DNA of 64,000 nucleotides. It comes from Thermoflexaceae bacterium (GTDB lineage Bacteria > Chloroflexota > Dehalococcoidia > Tepidiformales > Tepidiformaceae). A model generated the notes under the pieces. The model worked only from the letters and a program-made list of their open reading frames with translations, made no database searches and was not told the origin of the DNA. The stretch covers positions 372,001 through 436,000 of the forward strand of contig JABTUD010000001.1 of the NCBI GenBank assembly GCA_015075555.1. Reading direction: 5' to 3'. The position numbers and the translations under genes were made by a program. Numbering within the stretch: position 1 is the stretch's first letter; every line of letters starts with the position of its first letter. Of this stretch, positions 8,737 through 18,824 are shown in pieces.

Positions 8737-9413
8737 CCCGGCGGGACGGCACCCTGACCGGCGGCTGCGGTGTAGTCGCGGATGAGATCAAGCGAATCGC
8801 TTGTGAAACCGTCAATGCCCCACTCGATGACTTTCTGGAGCTGTTCCGGGGTGTTGATAGGCCAGGTGATGACGCCGCTCGCCCGTTCTTTGAGCCTGCC
8901 AACCGTCCGGGCATTGAGGAGCTTGAAGTGAATCGAGACTACCGGGCGGTCATGCCAGGTGAGACGCTTCCACACGCGCCGGAGCTGGAGTGGCCCGCCA
9001 ACCGAGTGCGCGACCGGAACCCCGGGGATGTCGCGGAAGTGCTCGAGCAGGCCCCACGACTGGGAACTAACCATGTAGGGCGCCGTCCGCCCGGATGCCT
9101 CGAAGGCGCTGACGAGGTCAGCAGGAAGGCGGCGGTCACGGCCCTTGAGGTCGAACATGAACCGGGTGCCCGGGACCGCGGCGGCCAACAGCTCGTCAAC
9201 GTGAAGACGCGGGGCGCTGGCGCGAACCAGCCGCCAGCGGTCCCAGAGCAGGGGAACCGGGCCCATGGTCTTCAGGTGGCGGACTTCCAGGGCGCCGCGA
9301 TGGCGCCAGATATCGGCTTCTACCCAATCAGCCCCGGCGTGCTCAGCGGTGTGGAGGCCAAGAAGGGTATTCCCGGCCCGATGGGCGATCGCGAACGGCC
9401 GCTGCGCGCTCAT
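8733..9413 (-). CDS. Glycerophosphodiester phosphodiesterase family protein
   Basis: A 226-residue GDPD-type TIM barrel that would split glycerophosphodiesters into glycerol-3-phosphate and an alcohol. Visible marks are AIAHRAGN at the N-terminus (the family HRG/HRA catalytic His), GADWVEADIWRHRGALEVRHL with the Glu/Asp metal ligands and second catalytic His, FMFDLKGRD, and the late VITWPINTPEQLQKVIEWGIDGFTSD, written here only as landmarks. No signal peptide is visible, so it is probably cytosolic. It overlaps the upstream PAP2 gene by ATGA, which suggests a two-gene lipid headgroup or phosphate-salvage unit. Confidence 0.85.
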   Translation of the reverse strand: MSAQRPFAIAHRAGNTLLGLHTAEHAGADWVEADIWRHRGALEVRHLKTMGPVPLLWDRWRLVRASAPRLHVDELLAAAVPGTRFMFDLKGRDRRLPADLVSAFEASGRTAPYMVSSQSWGLLEHFRDIPGVPVAHSVGGPLQLRRVWKRLTWHDRPVVSIHFKLLNARTVGRLKERASGVITWPINTPEQLQKVIEWGIDGFTSDSLDLIRDYTAAAGQGAVPPG

Positions 9414-10180
9414 GGCGATTCGGGGAGCCCGCTCCAGCGGCGGAGCAGGCGGAGCCTGGCGGGTGGCAGGCGCAGGAGGAAGGAGCGAATCCTCCAGGCA
9501 ACGAGCAGCCCGAAGATGGCCACCGCGCCGCCGGCAATGACGTCGATGATGAAGTGGTTGGCGGTGAGCACGACGGCGATCGCCATGGCTGCGGGCAGCA
9601 GCCCACAGGCGACCCTCACGGGCATGCGCGTCGCTTCGCGCGCCATGCCGCCACCAATGAGGAGGTTCCAGCCAAAGTGGAGGCTGGGCATGGCCGCATA
9701 CTGGTTGACGAAAGCGGGCGGCTGGAGGACGCGGTACGAATGTGAGTGCAGGGTGATTGTGTCGGCCACCTCAATGCCCGTGAGACGGGGAGGGGCGACG
9801 GGGAAGGCCACAAAGATGACCAGCCCGATCGCGCCCGAGACGAGGAATGCGTTGCGGAGCAGGAAGTAGGCTGAAGGCCGGCAGAAGAACAGCCAGAGAG
9901 CGCAGACGGCAATGACCGGCCAGTGTCCCCACATGTAGACCCAGTTCATGAGGGTCACCATTGACTGGTGATCGATGATGAGTCCCTGGAGGCGGATCTC
10001 GTGATAGATGCCGAGACGCTGCTCCAGGCTGATAAGGCGTCCGGCGTTGGCGACGGCGTCTTCGTAGCTGCCTTCAGTGAGGCCACGGCCACCCCAGTAG
10101 GCGAGGACAGCCGCGGCAAGGACGGGGATCTCGCGGAGGAGGTTCCGCCAGCCCGGGGTGGGAGGGTCGGCACTGCTCAT
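9410..10180 (-). CDS. PAP2-superfamily integral membrane phosphatase/phosphotransferase
   Basis: A 256-residue protein with about six membrane helices. The PAP2 core motifs are AAMPSLHFGW (PSxxH, with the proton-donating His) and LTANHFIIDVIAG (nucleophile His with its Asp partner). The order and the tyrosine/tryptophan-rich early helices resemble the inositolphosphotransferase (Aur1/Ipt1-like) branch, so it may transfer rather than merely hydrolyse a phospho-headgroup. The start is ATG 10180, preceded by GGAGGTGACC; a GTG 12 bases upstream is part of the ribosome site. Coupled to GDPD by ATGA. Confidence 0.82.
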   Translation of the reverse strand: MSSADPPTPGWRNLLREIPVLAAAVLAYWGGRGLTEGSYEDAVANAGRLISLEQRLGIYHEIRLQGLIIDHQSMVTLMNWVYMWGHWPVIAVCALWLFFCRPSAYFLLRNAFLVSGAIGLVIFVAFPVAPPRLTGIEVADTITLHSHSYRVLQPPAFVNQYAAMPSLHFGWNLLIGGGMAREATRMPVRVACGLLPAAMAIAVVLTANHFIIDVIAGGAVAIFGLLVAWRIRSFLLRLPPARLRLLRRWSGLPESP

Positions 10181-10315
10181 GGTCACCTCCACGGCGGGTA
10201 CGCAAAAAGCGTGTCAGGGTTCGCCCGGGGGGATCAAGTGTGCAGCGGAAGCGGGGAGGCGCGGAAGCGTGCGGGAACGCCCGTGGGAATCTTCCCCAAG
10301 ACCGCGCAGGTGGCC

Positions 10316-10345
10316 TTGACATGCTTGTCACCGATTTGGTAGCTT
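10316..10345 (+). promoter_or_regulatory. Promoter of the sigma factor gene
   Basis: TTGACA (10316-10321), 18-base spacer, TAGCTT (10340-10345). The -35 is a perfect consensus. Transcription would start near 10352, giving a leader of about 70 bases before ATG 10422. Confidence 0.6.
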
Positions 10346-10421
10346 GGACAAGGCGGAGTGTGCCCAACGGCTTTGCTGGCATTATTTGCCTCATATACGA
10401 CACGAGGATTGCAGATAGCGA

Positions 10422-12041
10422 ATGAGTGATAACCCGATGATTGAGACCGCATCCACGAGCGCAGACGAGATGATAGGGAGCGTTCTCAGCCGCCTCTCCA
10501 GCGGTGAATTCGATGACGAGACAGAAGAGGAAGAAGACCCCATAGACCCGGCGACGGATGAGGCGGACCCGCTGGACACGGAGGAAGAGGACGAAGAGGT
10601 AGAGATTGCCCTCCTCACCGAGGAATCCGAAGGGATCGATGACCCGGTCCGGATGTACCTTCGCGAAATCGGGAAGGTGTACCTGCTCACGGCCGACGAT
10701 GAGAAGCACCTGGCCCGGCAGATGGAGGAAGGGAACCACCTCCGCGAAATCGAGGAGACCTACGTCGCGGCCTACGGCCATCCGCCATCGGCGGCCCGCG
10801 TGGCCGTCGAGCTGCTCGACCAGTGGGCGGAGCTTCTGCCGGTCTATAAAGCCGCGCGGATGTTCATCGATGACTACGAGAAGATCGTCGCCCGGGCAGC
10901 GCCGCAGGTTGATGAGCATGGGAACGAGACGGTGGCGCGCGCTCCGCGCTGGCGAGACCCGGAGGGCGCCCGTCTGAAGAGCCTGGGCCTGGCTGATACC
11001 CTGGGCAATCCGCAGTTCCGGGGGCTCATCGATGGCGAGATGAACCTGAACTTCCGGGAGTACTGCGCCTCGAAGATCAAGCCGCCGCGCCCGGAAGAAG
11101 AGGTGCACCAGCTGATCGTGCACCTTTCGATCGTGACCCACATCCTGACGCCCGACCTTGTGTCGCAGATGGCGGAGGAAGCGGGCAGCGAAGACGACCT
11201 CGTGCCACCCATCGACGGCCTGGTGGAGAAGATCGCGCCGCTCGAAGACAAGCTTCGCTACCACTTCGACACGGTGAAGCACAACGGCTACAAGGCCGAG
11301 AAGCGGCTCACCGAGGCGAACCTGCGCCTGGTGGTGTCGGTCGCGAAGAAGTACATCGGGCGCGGCATGTCGCTCCTCGACCTCATCCAGGAAGGGAATA
11401 TCGGTCTCATCCGTGCGGTGGAGAAGTTCGACTACCGCAAAGGCTTCAAGTTCTCTACCTACGCGACGTGGTGGATCAGGCAGGCCATCACGCGCGCCAT
11501 CGCCGACCAGGCGCGCACGATCCGCATTCCCGTGCACATGGTGGAGACGATCAACAAGCTCGTCCGGGTCAGCCGGCGCCTGGTGCAGGAGTATGGCCGC
11601 GAACCGACGAGCGAAGAGATCGCCCGCGGGATGACCGAGACGGGCAAGGGTGATGCCGCCTCGTCCTACACCCCGGAACGCATCCGCGAGATCCAGAAGG
11701 TCTCCCAGGAGCCGGTGTCCCTCGAAACGCCTATCGGCGAAGAGGAGGACAGCCACCTCGGCGACTTCATCGAGGACGCCAGCGCGCTTGCGCCGGCCGA
11801 GGCCGCCAGCCAGCAGCTCCTGCGCGAACAGGTGGAGGATGTGCTCGCCAGCCTCACGAGCCGCGAACGCCGGGTGCTCCAGCTTCGCTTCGGGCTCGAA
11901 GATGGGCGCAGCCGCACCCTGGAAGAGGTTGGCCGCGAATTCGGGGTCACGCGTGAGCGCATCCGCCAGATTGAGGCGAAGGCGTTGCGCAAGCTCAGGC
12001 ACCCGAGCCGCAGCCGCAAGCTGAAGGACTACCTCGACTAG
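10422..12041 (+). CDS. rpoD: RNA polymerase primary sigma factor (sigma-70)
   Basis: A 539-residue group 1 sigma factor that directs core RNA polymerase to housekeeping promoters. An acidic N-terminus (residues 20-75, Glu/Asp runs) stands in for region 1.1. Region 1.2 follows ([22 protein letters not shown]), then a non-conserved insert. Regions 2.1-2.4 contain [29 protein letters not shown] and [21 protein letters not shown]; region 3 contains [14 protein letters not shown] and REPTSEEIA; region 4 contains [34 protein letters not shown] (helix-turn-helix for the -35) and [15 protein letters not shown]. Its own promoter is at 10316. The next gene begins 13 bases downstream. Confidence 0.96.
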   Translation: MSDNPMIETASTSADEMIGSVLSRLSSGEFDDETEEEEDPIDPATDEADPLDTEEEDEEVEIALLTEESEGIDDPVRMYLREIGKVYLLTADDEKHLARQMEEGNHLREIEETYVAAYGHPPSAARVAVELLDQWAELLPVYKAARMFIDDYEKIVARAAPQVDEHGNETVARAPRWRDPEGARLKSLGLADTLGNPQFRGLIDGEMNLNFREYCASKIKPPRPEEEVHQLIVHLSIVTHILTPDLVSQMAEEAGSEDDLVPPIDGLVEKIAPLEDKLRYHFDTVKHNGYKAEKRLTEANLRLVVSVAKKYIGRGMSLLDLIQEGNIGLIRAVEKFDYRKGFKFSTYATWWIRQAITRAIADQARTIRIPVHMVETINKLVRVSRRLVQEYGREPTSEEIARGMTETGKGDAASSYTPERIREIQKVSQEPVSLETPIGEEEDSHLGDFIEDASALAPAEAASQQLLREQVEDVLASLTSRERRVLQLRFGLEDGRSRTLEEVGREFGVTRERIRQIEAKALRKLRHPSRSRKLKDYLD

Positions 12042-12054
12042 CCTGCGGCGAGCT

Positions 12055-12756
12055 GTGAACGAAGAGAGGCGCCCCGTCGCATTCGACTACGATGCCGACC
12101 CTGGGCGCTTTCGCCTTTGCCAGCAGAACACCGCCGCCTTCGGTCTCGCCGGCGACGTTCACCCGGCGGTGGCCGCCATCTTCGCGACGAACGGGGCGGC
12201 TCCCGTGCTCGACATGGGCTGCGGAAACGGCCGGCTGGGGACCGCACTCGACACGGCCGGCGTCGCCTGGGTTGGCCTGGACCGCTCGCGCGCCCTCCTG
12301 GCGGACCTGCGCGGGCCGGGCCTCCGCGGCGACGCAGCCCGGCTGCCCTTCCAGGGAGCGTCCTTCGGGGGCGTGGCGGCAGTCTACATGCTCTACCACC
12401 TGGCCGACCCCATGGCCGCCATCCGCGAGGCTCACCGGGTGTTGCGGCCGGGCGGGCTGTTCGTCGCGGTAGCCCCCAGCCGCGCCACCGACCCCGAACT
12501 CGCGCCGTTCCTCCCGCCCGCGCCGCTCGACACCTTCGACGCCGAACTCGCACCAAGAATGCTGGCCGCCCTCTTCTCGAATGTGACGGTGGACGCCTGG
12601 GACGCGCCCATGACACGCCTGCCCGACCCCTCGGCGGTGGAAGCCTACCTTCGCGGCCGAATGCACCACCCGGAGGTCGCCCGCTCGGTCGCCCGCAGGG
12701 TGGAGATACCCATATCAATCACGAAGCGCGGGGCGGTGGTGTGGGGGCGGAAGTGA
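12055..12756 (+). CDS. Class I SAM-dependent methyltransferase
   Basis: A 233-residue Rossmann-fold methyltransferase. Motif I is VLDMGCGNGRLG near residue 52, motif II gives VGLDRSRALL, motif III RGDAARLPFQGASFGGVAAVYMLYHL, and motif IV is followed by REAHRVLRPGGLFVAVAPS. This is the Methyltransf_11 (UbiE/SmtA-like) layout. The acceptor cannot be identified; the C-terminal third is specific. The start is GTG 12055, 13 bases after the rpoD stop, with only a weak ribosome site (GCGGCG), so it may depend on read-through from rpoD. Confidence 0.82.
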   Translation: MNEERRPVAFDYDADPGRFRLCQQNTAAFGLAGDVHPAVAAIFATNGAAPVLDMGCGNGRLGTALDTAGVAWVGLDRSRALLADLRGPGLRGDAARLPFQGASFGGVAAVYMLYHLADPMAAIREAHRVLRPGGLFVAVAPSRATDPELAPFLPPAPLDTFDAELAPRMLAALFSNVTVDAWDAPMTRLPDPSAVEAYLRGRMHHPEVARSVARRVEIPISITKRGAVVWGRK

Positions 12757-12767
12757 GAGAGCGCGGG

Positions 12768-13184
12768 TCAGCGCCGCCCGGGCAGAGCCTCAATGCTGAG
12801 AATCCGGCCTGGACGTGACAGGCCCGCACGGGGCGCAGCTGCCGCAAGCCGGGACAGGTCTTCGGGGTCAGACGTCAGCACGTCGTCGCCCCGGGCCGCA
12901 GCCCCAACAATCACCGCTCCGTCGACCACGTCGCTTGTCGCGGACGCGGCGAGGAGCAGTCCGATCTTCGTGGCGAGGGGGTACGTCAGGTCTTCCACAA
13001 ATGCCAGGGCCAGGAACTGGGCCATCCGGGCGTTTCGTGCGCTGCGCCATGCCTGGGCGACCACAGGGGCAGGCACCACGATGGGAACGCGCCTGCGTCG
13101 CGCCACCGCGAGGTACTCAAAAGCGCGGACGTCTCCGCGATCGATGGCGATCAACGCGCCGGCATCTACGGTAAGGCCGGCCAC
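12768..13184 (-). CDS. PIN-domain toxin (VapC-like)
   Basis: A 138-residue PIN-fold protein, predicted Mg-dependent endoribonuclease. It begins GTG 13184: LTVDAGALIAIDRGD carries the first acidic residue, PAPVVAQAWR the second region, DVVDGAVIVGAAARGDDVLTSDPEDLSRLA the C-terminal acidic cluster. The start lies 18 bases inside the antitoxin gene, the usual VapBC order with antitoxin first. Longer readings from upstream starts would fuse antisense-like Arg-rich sequence to the N-terminus and are not supported. Confidence 0.8.
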   Translation of the reverse strand: MAGLTVDAGALIAIDRGDVRAFEYLAVARRRRVPIVVPAPVVAQAWRSARNARMAQFLALAFVEDLTYPLATKIGLLLAASATSDVVDGAVIVGAAARGDDVLTSDPEDLSRLAAAAPRAGLSRPGRILSIEALPGRR

Positions 13185-13396
13185 GCACGTTCCACGTCGG
13201 CCATCTCCTCTTCGGTGATGGGACCGCTCTCCGCTTCGAACTGGGCGACGAACTCTGTCAGCCTGCGGTTCTGCAACTCTCTGGCAGCCGCATCGGCGAG
13301 CCACCGCGAAACGGACACGCCTTCTTCGCGAGCAAGGCGGCGAACCGCCTCCGCCAGTTGCGGATCGAAAGAGATCGCGAGTTTGCGAACCGCCAC
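13166..13396 (-). CDS. Antitoxin of the PIN toxin, ribbon-helix-helix type
   Basis: A small protein (76 residues from GTG 13396) beginning VAVRKLAISFDPQLAEAVRRLA. The short beta strand KLAISFD followed by two helices (LAEAVRRLAREEG and SVSRWLADAAARELQNR) is the ribbon-helix-helix DNA-binding pattern of VapB/CopG-like antitoxins; the acidic tail EFEAESGPITEEEMADVERAW-like region (about residues 52-74) would wrap the toxin. It overlaps the toxin start. No good ribosome site precedes the GTG; a longer reading from ATG 13435 would cross the palindrome at 13404 and is less likely. Confidence 0.72.
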   Translation of the reverse strand: MAVRKLAISFDPQLAEAVRRLAREEGVSVSRWLADAAARELQNRRLTEFVAQFEAESGPITEEEMADVERAWPALP

Positions 13397-13403
13397 GGAC
13401 CAA

Positions 13404-13419
13404 TCATACCACGGTATGA
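13404..13419. promoter_or_regulatory. Perfect inverted repeat, likely operator of the toxin-antitoxin pair
   Basis: TCATACC, two-base spacer, GGTATGA: a perfect 7-bp palindrome eight bases upstream of the antitoxin start. Ribbon-helix-helix antitoxins usually bind such palindromes to repress their own operon. It sits between this operon and the divergent Nudix gene. Confidence 0.6.
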
Positions 13420-13452
13420 ACGCCCCCAGGTCCATCGGCCCTGCCTGCCGTG

Positions 13453-13458
13453 TAAGCT
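13453..13458 (+). promoter_or_regulatory. Candidate -10 (TAAGCT) for a leaderless Nudix transcript
   Basis: TAAGCT ends exactly six bases before ATG 13465, so the expected transcription start is the A of the start codon. There is no Shine-Dalgarno sequence. The same hexamer is the proposed -10 of nrdR at 17770. Confidence 0.35.
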
Positions 13459-13464
13459 GCCATC

Positions 13465-14001
13465 ATGCCCGAACACCCCCGTCTGCTTTCCTCAACCACC
13501 GCCTACCGCGGCCACCTGTTCGATGTGGAACTCGATGAGCTTCAGATGCCGAACGGCGTAATCGCACGGCGCGAGATCATCCGTCACCCGGGTGCGGTGT
13601 GCATGGTGCCGCTCGACGCGGAGGGCAGCATTGTGCTTGTGACCCAGTACCGGCATGCGGCGGGGCGACGGCTGCTGGAGCTGCCCGCGGGCACGCTTGA
13701 GCCTGGCGAGGAACCTGCGGCCACGGTCGTGCGCGAGTTGCAGGAAGAGATCGGAATGCGGCCGGGAACGGTCGAGCCGCTGGGCGGCTTCTTCGTCGCC
13801 CCGGGCTACACAACGGAGTACATCTGGCTCTACGTTTGCTCGGGTCTCTCGCCCGCGCAGTTGGATGGGGATGACGACGAGGACATCGAGGTCGAGACAA
13901 TGACGCCAGCCCAGGCGCTGGCCGCCATTGAGTCGGGGGAGATATGCGATGCAAAGTCGGTCATCGGCATCCTTCGATGGCAGCGATTGAAAAAGCCTTG
14001 A
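13465..14001 (+). CDS. Nudix hydrolase, probable ADP-ribose pyrophosphatase
   Basis: A 178-residue Nudix enzyme. The Nudix box runs from GTLEPGEEPAATVVRELQ into EEIG (residues ~76-98), matching Gx5Ex7REUxEExGU, which binds Mg and catalyses diphosphate cleavage. The preceding VLVTQYRHAAGRRLLELPAG and later GGFFVAPGYTTEYIWLYV are typical of ADP-sugar pyrophosphatases (NudF-like), which hydrolyse ADP-ribose to AMP and ribose-5-phosphate. No ribosome site is visible before ATG 13465; see the -10-like element just upstream. Divergent from the toxin-antitoxin pair. Confidence 0.88.
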   Translation: MPEHPRLLSSTTAYRGHLFDVELDELQMPNGVIARREIIRHPGAVCMVPLDAEGSIVLVTQYRHAAGRRLLELPAGTLEPGEEPAATVVRELQEEIGMRPGTVEPLGGFFVAPGYTTEYIWLYVCSGLSPAQLDGDDDEDIEVETMTPAQALAAIESGEICDAKSVIGILRWQRLKKP

Positions 14002-14175
14002 GCGCTGGTAGGTTCTATAGCTCCGATGGAAGCCGCTGCATTGATGGCTCCGGGGGAGCGGGCGTAGGATCCCGGCGGGGGCGAAGGAGCACTGTCGACA
14101 CGGCGTTCCGCGATCGGCGAGGTCGTGATGCGGCCGGCCGCGCGGCGGATAGCAAGACCAGCCGGGGAGGAGTCC

Positions 14176-14925
14176 ATGCAGGCCGAAACTTCGGGACGGC
14201 GTAACGCGGTTCTCACCGTTCGAAGCCGTAGTCAGCCCCGGTTCTGGTTGCTCGAGCTATACGATTCTGCCATCGGGAAGAAGGCCGTGATGGCGGTCAC
14301 TGGCATCGTGCTCCTGGGCTTCGTCTTCATGCACATGACGGGCAACCTGAAGGTGTACTACAACGACGGCGGGGAGCGGCTGGACCACTACAGCGAATGG
14401 CTCCGCGACGCTGGCCAGCCTGGAATCCCCCACGAGTGGCTGCTCTGGGGCGTACGCGGCCTGCTTGCGGCATCGCTCGTTCTGCACATTCACGCGGCCA
14501 CCTCGCTCACGATGCTCAATCGGCGGGCGAGACCAATCGGCTACCAGGGGGGGCGGAAGTACGCAGCAGCCAACTACGCCGCCCGCACCATGCGCTGGAG
14601 CGGGGTCATCGTCGCGGCCTTCGTCGTCTTCCATTTGCTCGACCTCACCCTCGGGACCACCAACCCCGACTTTGAGAGCGGCAGGCCGTACCACAACCTG
14701 GTGGCGAGCTTCGAACGTGAGCCCGTGGCCGCGGCCTACATCGTTGCCAACCTTCTACTGGGCATGCACATCTACCACGGCGCCTGGAGCCTCTTCCAGT
14801 CGCTTGGGCTCAATCACCCCCGGTTCAACCACTGGCGGCGCGGCTTCGCGGCGCTGTTTGCAGCAGCCATTGTGGCCGGCAACGTTTCGATTCCGATCGC
14901 CGTCCTTACGGGCGTGATCGACTAG
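14176..14925 (+). CDS. sdhC: Succinate dehydrogenase cytochrome b558 subunit
   Basis: A 249-residue membrane anchor with five predicted helices, the b558/Wolinella-Bacillus type that carries two hemes and needs no SdhD. Visible: [24 protein letters not shown] (helix I with heme His, given in part), [18 protein letters not shown] (helix II with two His), [17 protein letters not shown] (helix III), [22 protein letters not shown] (helix IV) and a final helix. The start is ATG 14176, behind GGGGAGGAG. First gene of sdhCAB; sdhA starts 10 bases after its stop. Confidence 0.9.
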   Translation: MQAETSGRRNAVLTVRSRSQPRFWLLELYDSAIGKKAVMAVTGIVLLGFVFMHMTGNLKVYYNDGGERLDHYSEWLRDAGQPGIPHEWLLWGVRGLLAASLVLHIHAATSLTMLNRRARPIGYQGGRKYAAANYAARTMRWSGVIVAAFVVFHLLDLTLGTTNPDFESGRPYHNLVASFEREPVAAAYIVANLLLGMHIYHGAWSLFQSLGLNHPRFNHWRRGFAALFAAAIVAGNVSIPIAVLTGVID

Positions 14926-14935
14926 GAGGCCGCAG

Positions 14936-17625
<2,690 letters not shown>

Positions 17626-17646
17626 GGCGGAGCGGCACATTTTCAC

Positions 17647-17690
17647 AATCGCCGGCCCCGGCTTGCCCTGTGCCGGCGATTTTCGTTTGT
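17647..17690 (+). terminator. Rho-independent terminator after sdhCAB
   Basis: AATCGCCGGC (17647-17656) pairs with GCCGGCGATT (17672-17681), a perfect 10-bp stem with a 15-base loop, followed by TTCGTTTGTT. It lies 21 bases past the sdhB stop. Confidence 0.75.
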
Positions 17691-17723
17691 TCCCCCAGAT
17701 TCGGCACGTGACGTAACCAGTGT

Positions 17724-17775
17724 CACAATATCTAGTATTTGGGTATTGACGGGCCACAAGATGTTGGGGTAAGCT
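17724..17775 (+). promoter_or_regulatory. nrdR promoter with candidate NrdR box
   Basis: A near-palindromic AT-rich element, CACAATATCTAGTATTTG, is centred on CTAG at 17732-17735. It resembles NrdR boxes found before ribonucleotide reductase genes. Directly after it lie TTGACG (17746-17751), an 18-base spacer and TAAGCT (17770-17775), a plausible sigma-70 promoter. Binding at the box would control the nrdR operon itself. Confidence 0.5.
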
Positions 17776-17834
17776 CCGGCAGTCCCGGGTTGGGAAACGC
17801 TCAGGCGTTTATGCACATTTGGAGTTTATGGCGA

Positions 17835-18425
17835 GTGCGCTGCCCCTACTGTCACTTCCGCGATTCGAAGGTCACCGATAGCCGGGCGACGGACGACGGC
17901 ATTCGCCGCCGCCGCGAGTGCATCGGCTGCGGAGAGCGCTTCACCACGCTGGAGACCATCCCGCTTGCCACCGTGCAGGTGGTAAAGAAGGACGGGCGGC
18001 GCGAGGATTTCAACCGGGACAAGCTTCTTCTGGGGCTCCGCAAAGCCTGCGAGAAGAGGAGCATCTCCGTCGCCGAGGTGGAGGCGGTGGTTTCGGAGAT
18101 CGAGGCGAAGGTTGCGGCAGACGGGCGCCAGGAAGTGCCATCGCAGGTTGTGGGAGAGCTTGCGATGGACGCCCTGCGCCGTCTCGACCACATCGCCTAC
18201 ATCCGCTTCGCCTCGGTCTACCGGGCCTTCACCGACCTCGCTTCGCTCAAGGAGGCGCTTGAGGCGCTGGAGGAGGGACGCGTTCCCTCGGTGGAAGAGC
18301 GCTCGCTGCAGCTGCCGCTGATTGGCAACGGCGATGAGCGGGCGTTCCGCCCACGGGTGCTCCAGGACGTGGAGAGCCGTCATTTCGCAGAGTCAGAAGG
18401 CCAGGGGGCTGCCGCATGGCGATGA
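17835..18425 (+). CDS. nrdR: Transcriptional repressor NrdR
   Basis: A 196-residue regulator of ribonucleotide reductase genes that senses ATP/dATP. GTG 17835 begins VRCPYC, the family's usual start, with GGAG at 17821-17824 as ribosome site. The N-terminal zinc ribbon uses CPYC and CIGC (…RRRRECIGCGERFTTLE), and the ATP-cone follows (QVVKKDGRREDFNRDKLLLGLRKACEKR, RRLDHIAYIRFASVYRAF), quoted in pieces. It is somewhat longer than the usual ~150-160 residues because of a C-terminal tail. An ATG at 17811 would add eight residues ahead of the zinc ribbon and is less likely. It overlaps the next gene by ATGA and is in line with nrdJ. Confidence 0.92.
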   Translation: MRCPYCHFRDSKVTDSRATDDGIRRRRECIGCGERFTTLETIPLATVQVVKKDGRREDFNRDKLLLGLRKACEKRSISVAEVEAVVSEIEAKVAADGRQEVPSQVVGELAMDALRRLDHIAYIRFASVYRAFTDLASLKEALEALEEGRVPSVEERSLQLPLIGNGDERAFRPRVLQDVESRHFAESEGQGAAAWR

Positions 18426-18763
18426 AGATCTGGGAACTGCACGGGCTGCGCCTGGACGGCGCCATCCGCAGCACACCCGAAGGGGAAGCCGACGTGTCTG
18501 GGCTGGTCTTTTCGGAGAAGGCGTACCTGCTGGCGGTTCGCGACTTCCGGCCCGCCGAGCTGGTGGCGTGCATCGAAGAGCGGGGCGCCATCGCCGTAGC
18601 ACATGAGCTGGTGGCCTATTACGAAGCCGTTGAGGCTGCGGCCAGCCATGGCGGGCGATCGCTGGTCTTTGCCCGGGGAAGCGGCCCGGAGCCCACGCTG
18701 CGCCGGAGCGACGAGGTTTCGGCTCCGGCGTTCTCAGCCAGTATTTCTGCACCTGGCCGGTAG
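18422..18763 (+). CDS. Protein of unknown function between nrdR and nrdJ
   Basis: A 113-residue soluble protein beginning MKIWELHGLRLDGAIRSTPE, translationally coupled to nrdR by ATGA (an ATG six bases earlier is also possible). It has a predicted alternating strand/helix core (AYLLAVRDFRPAELVACIEERGAIAVAHELVAYYEAVEAA in sections) and a disordered Ser/Pro/Arg tail. No cysteines suited to metal binding and no known motif. Its position inside the ribonucleotide reductase cluster suggests a role connected with nrdJ or its control, but this is inference only. Confidence 0.65.
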   Translation: MKIWELHGLRLDGAIRSTPEGEADVSGLVFSEKAYLLAVRDFRPAELVACIEERGAIAVAHELVAYYEAVEAAASHGGRSLVFARGSGPEPTLRRSDEVSAPAFSASISAPGR

Positions 18764-18768
18764 CAATT

Positions 18769-18789
18769 CGAACGTTTGTTCGCTATACT
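18769..18789 (+). promoter_or_regulatory. LexA (SOS) box over the nrdJ promoter
   Basis: CGAACGTTTGTTCG at 18769-18782 contains a perfect GAAC-N4-GTTC palindrome, the LexA operator of Gram-positive-type SOS systems (consensus CGAACRNRYGTTYG; one mismatch). TATACT at 18784-18789 immediately follows and is a good -10. LexA bound here would block RNA polymerase. A GACAG-TTCG-CTGTC hairpin follows at 18792-18805. Confidence 0.65.
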
Positions 18790-18824
18790 TCGACAGTTCG
18801 CTGTCTGAGCACGGGGAGGCAATC

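Noticed and set aside
10181-12002. Long minus-strand open frame opposite rpoD, continuing into the PAP2 gene
   Set aside because: It is the mirror of rpoD codon use (GC-rich third positions leave the antisense frame open) and has no recognisable protein features.
18764-18824. Cobalamin riboswitch before nrdJ
   Set aside because: The gap is only 61 bases and holds a promoter, a LexA box and one small hairpin; there is no room for a B12 aptamer and no B12-box is visible.
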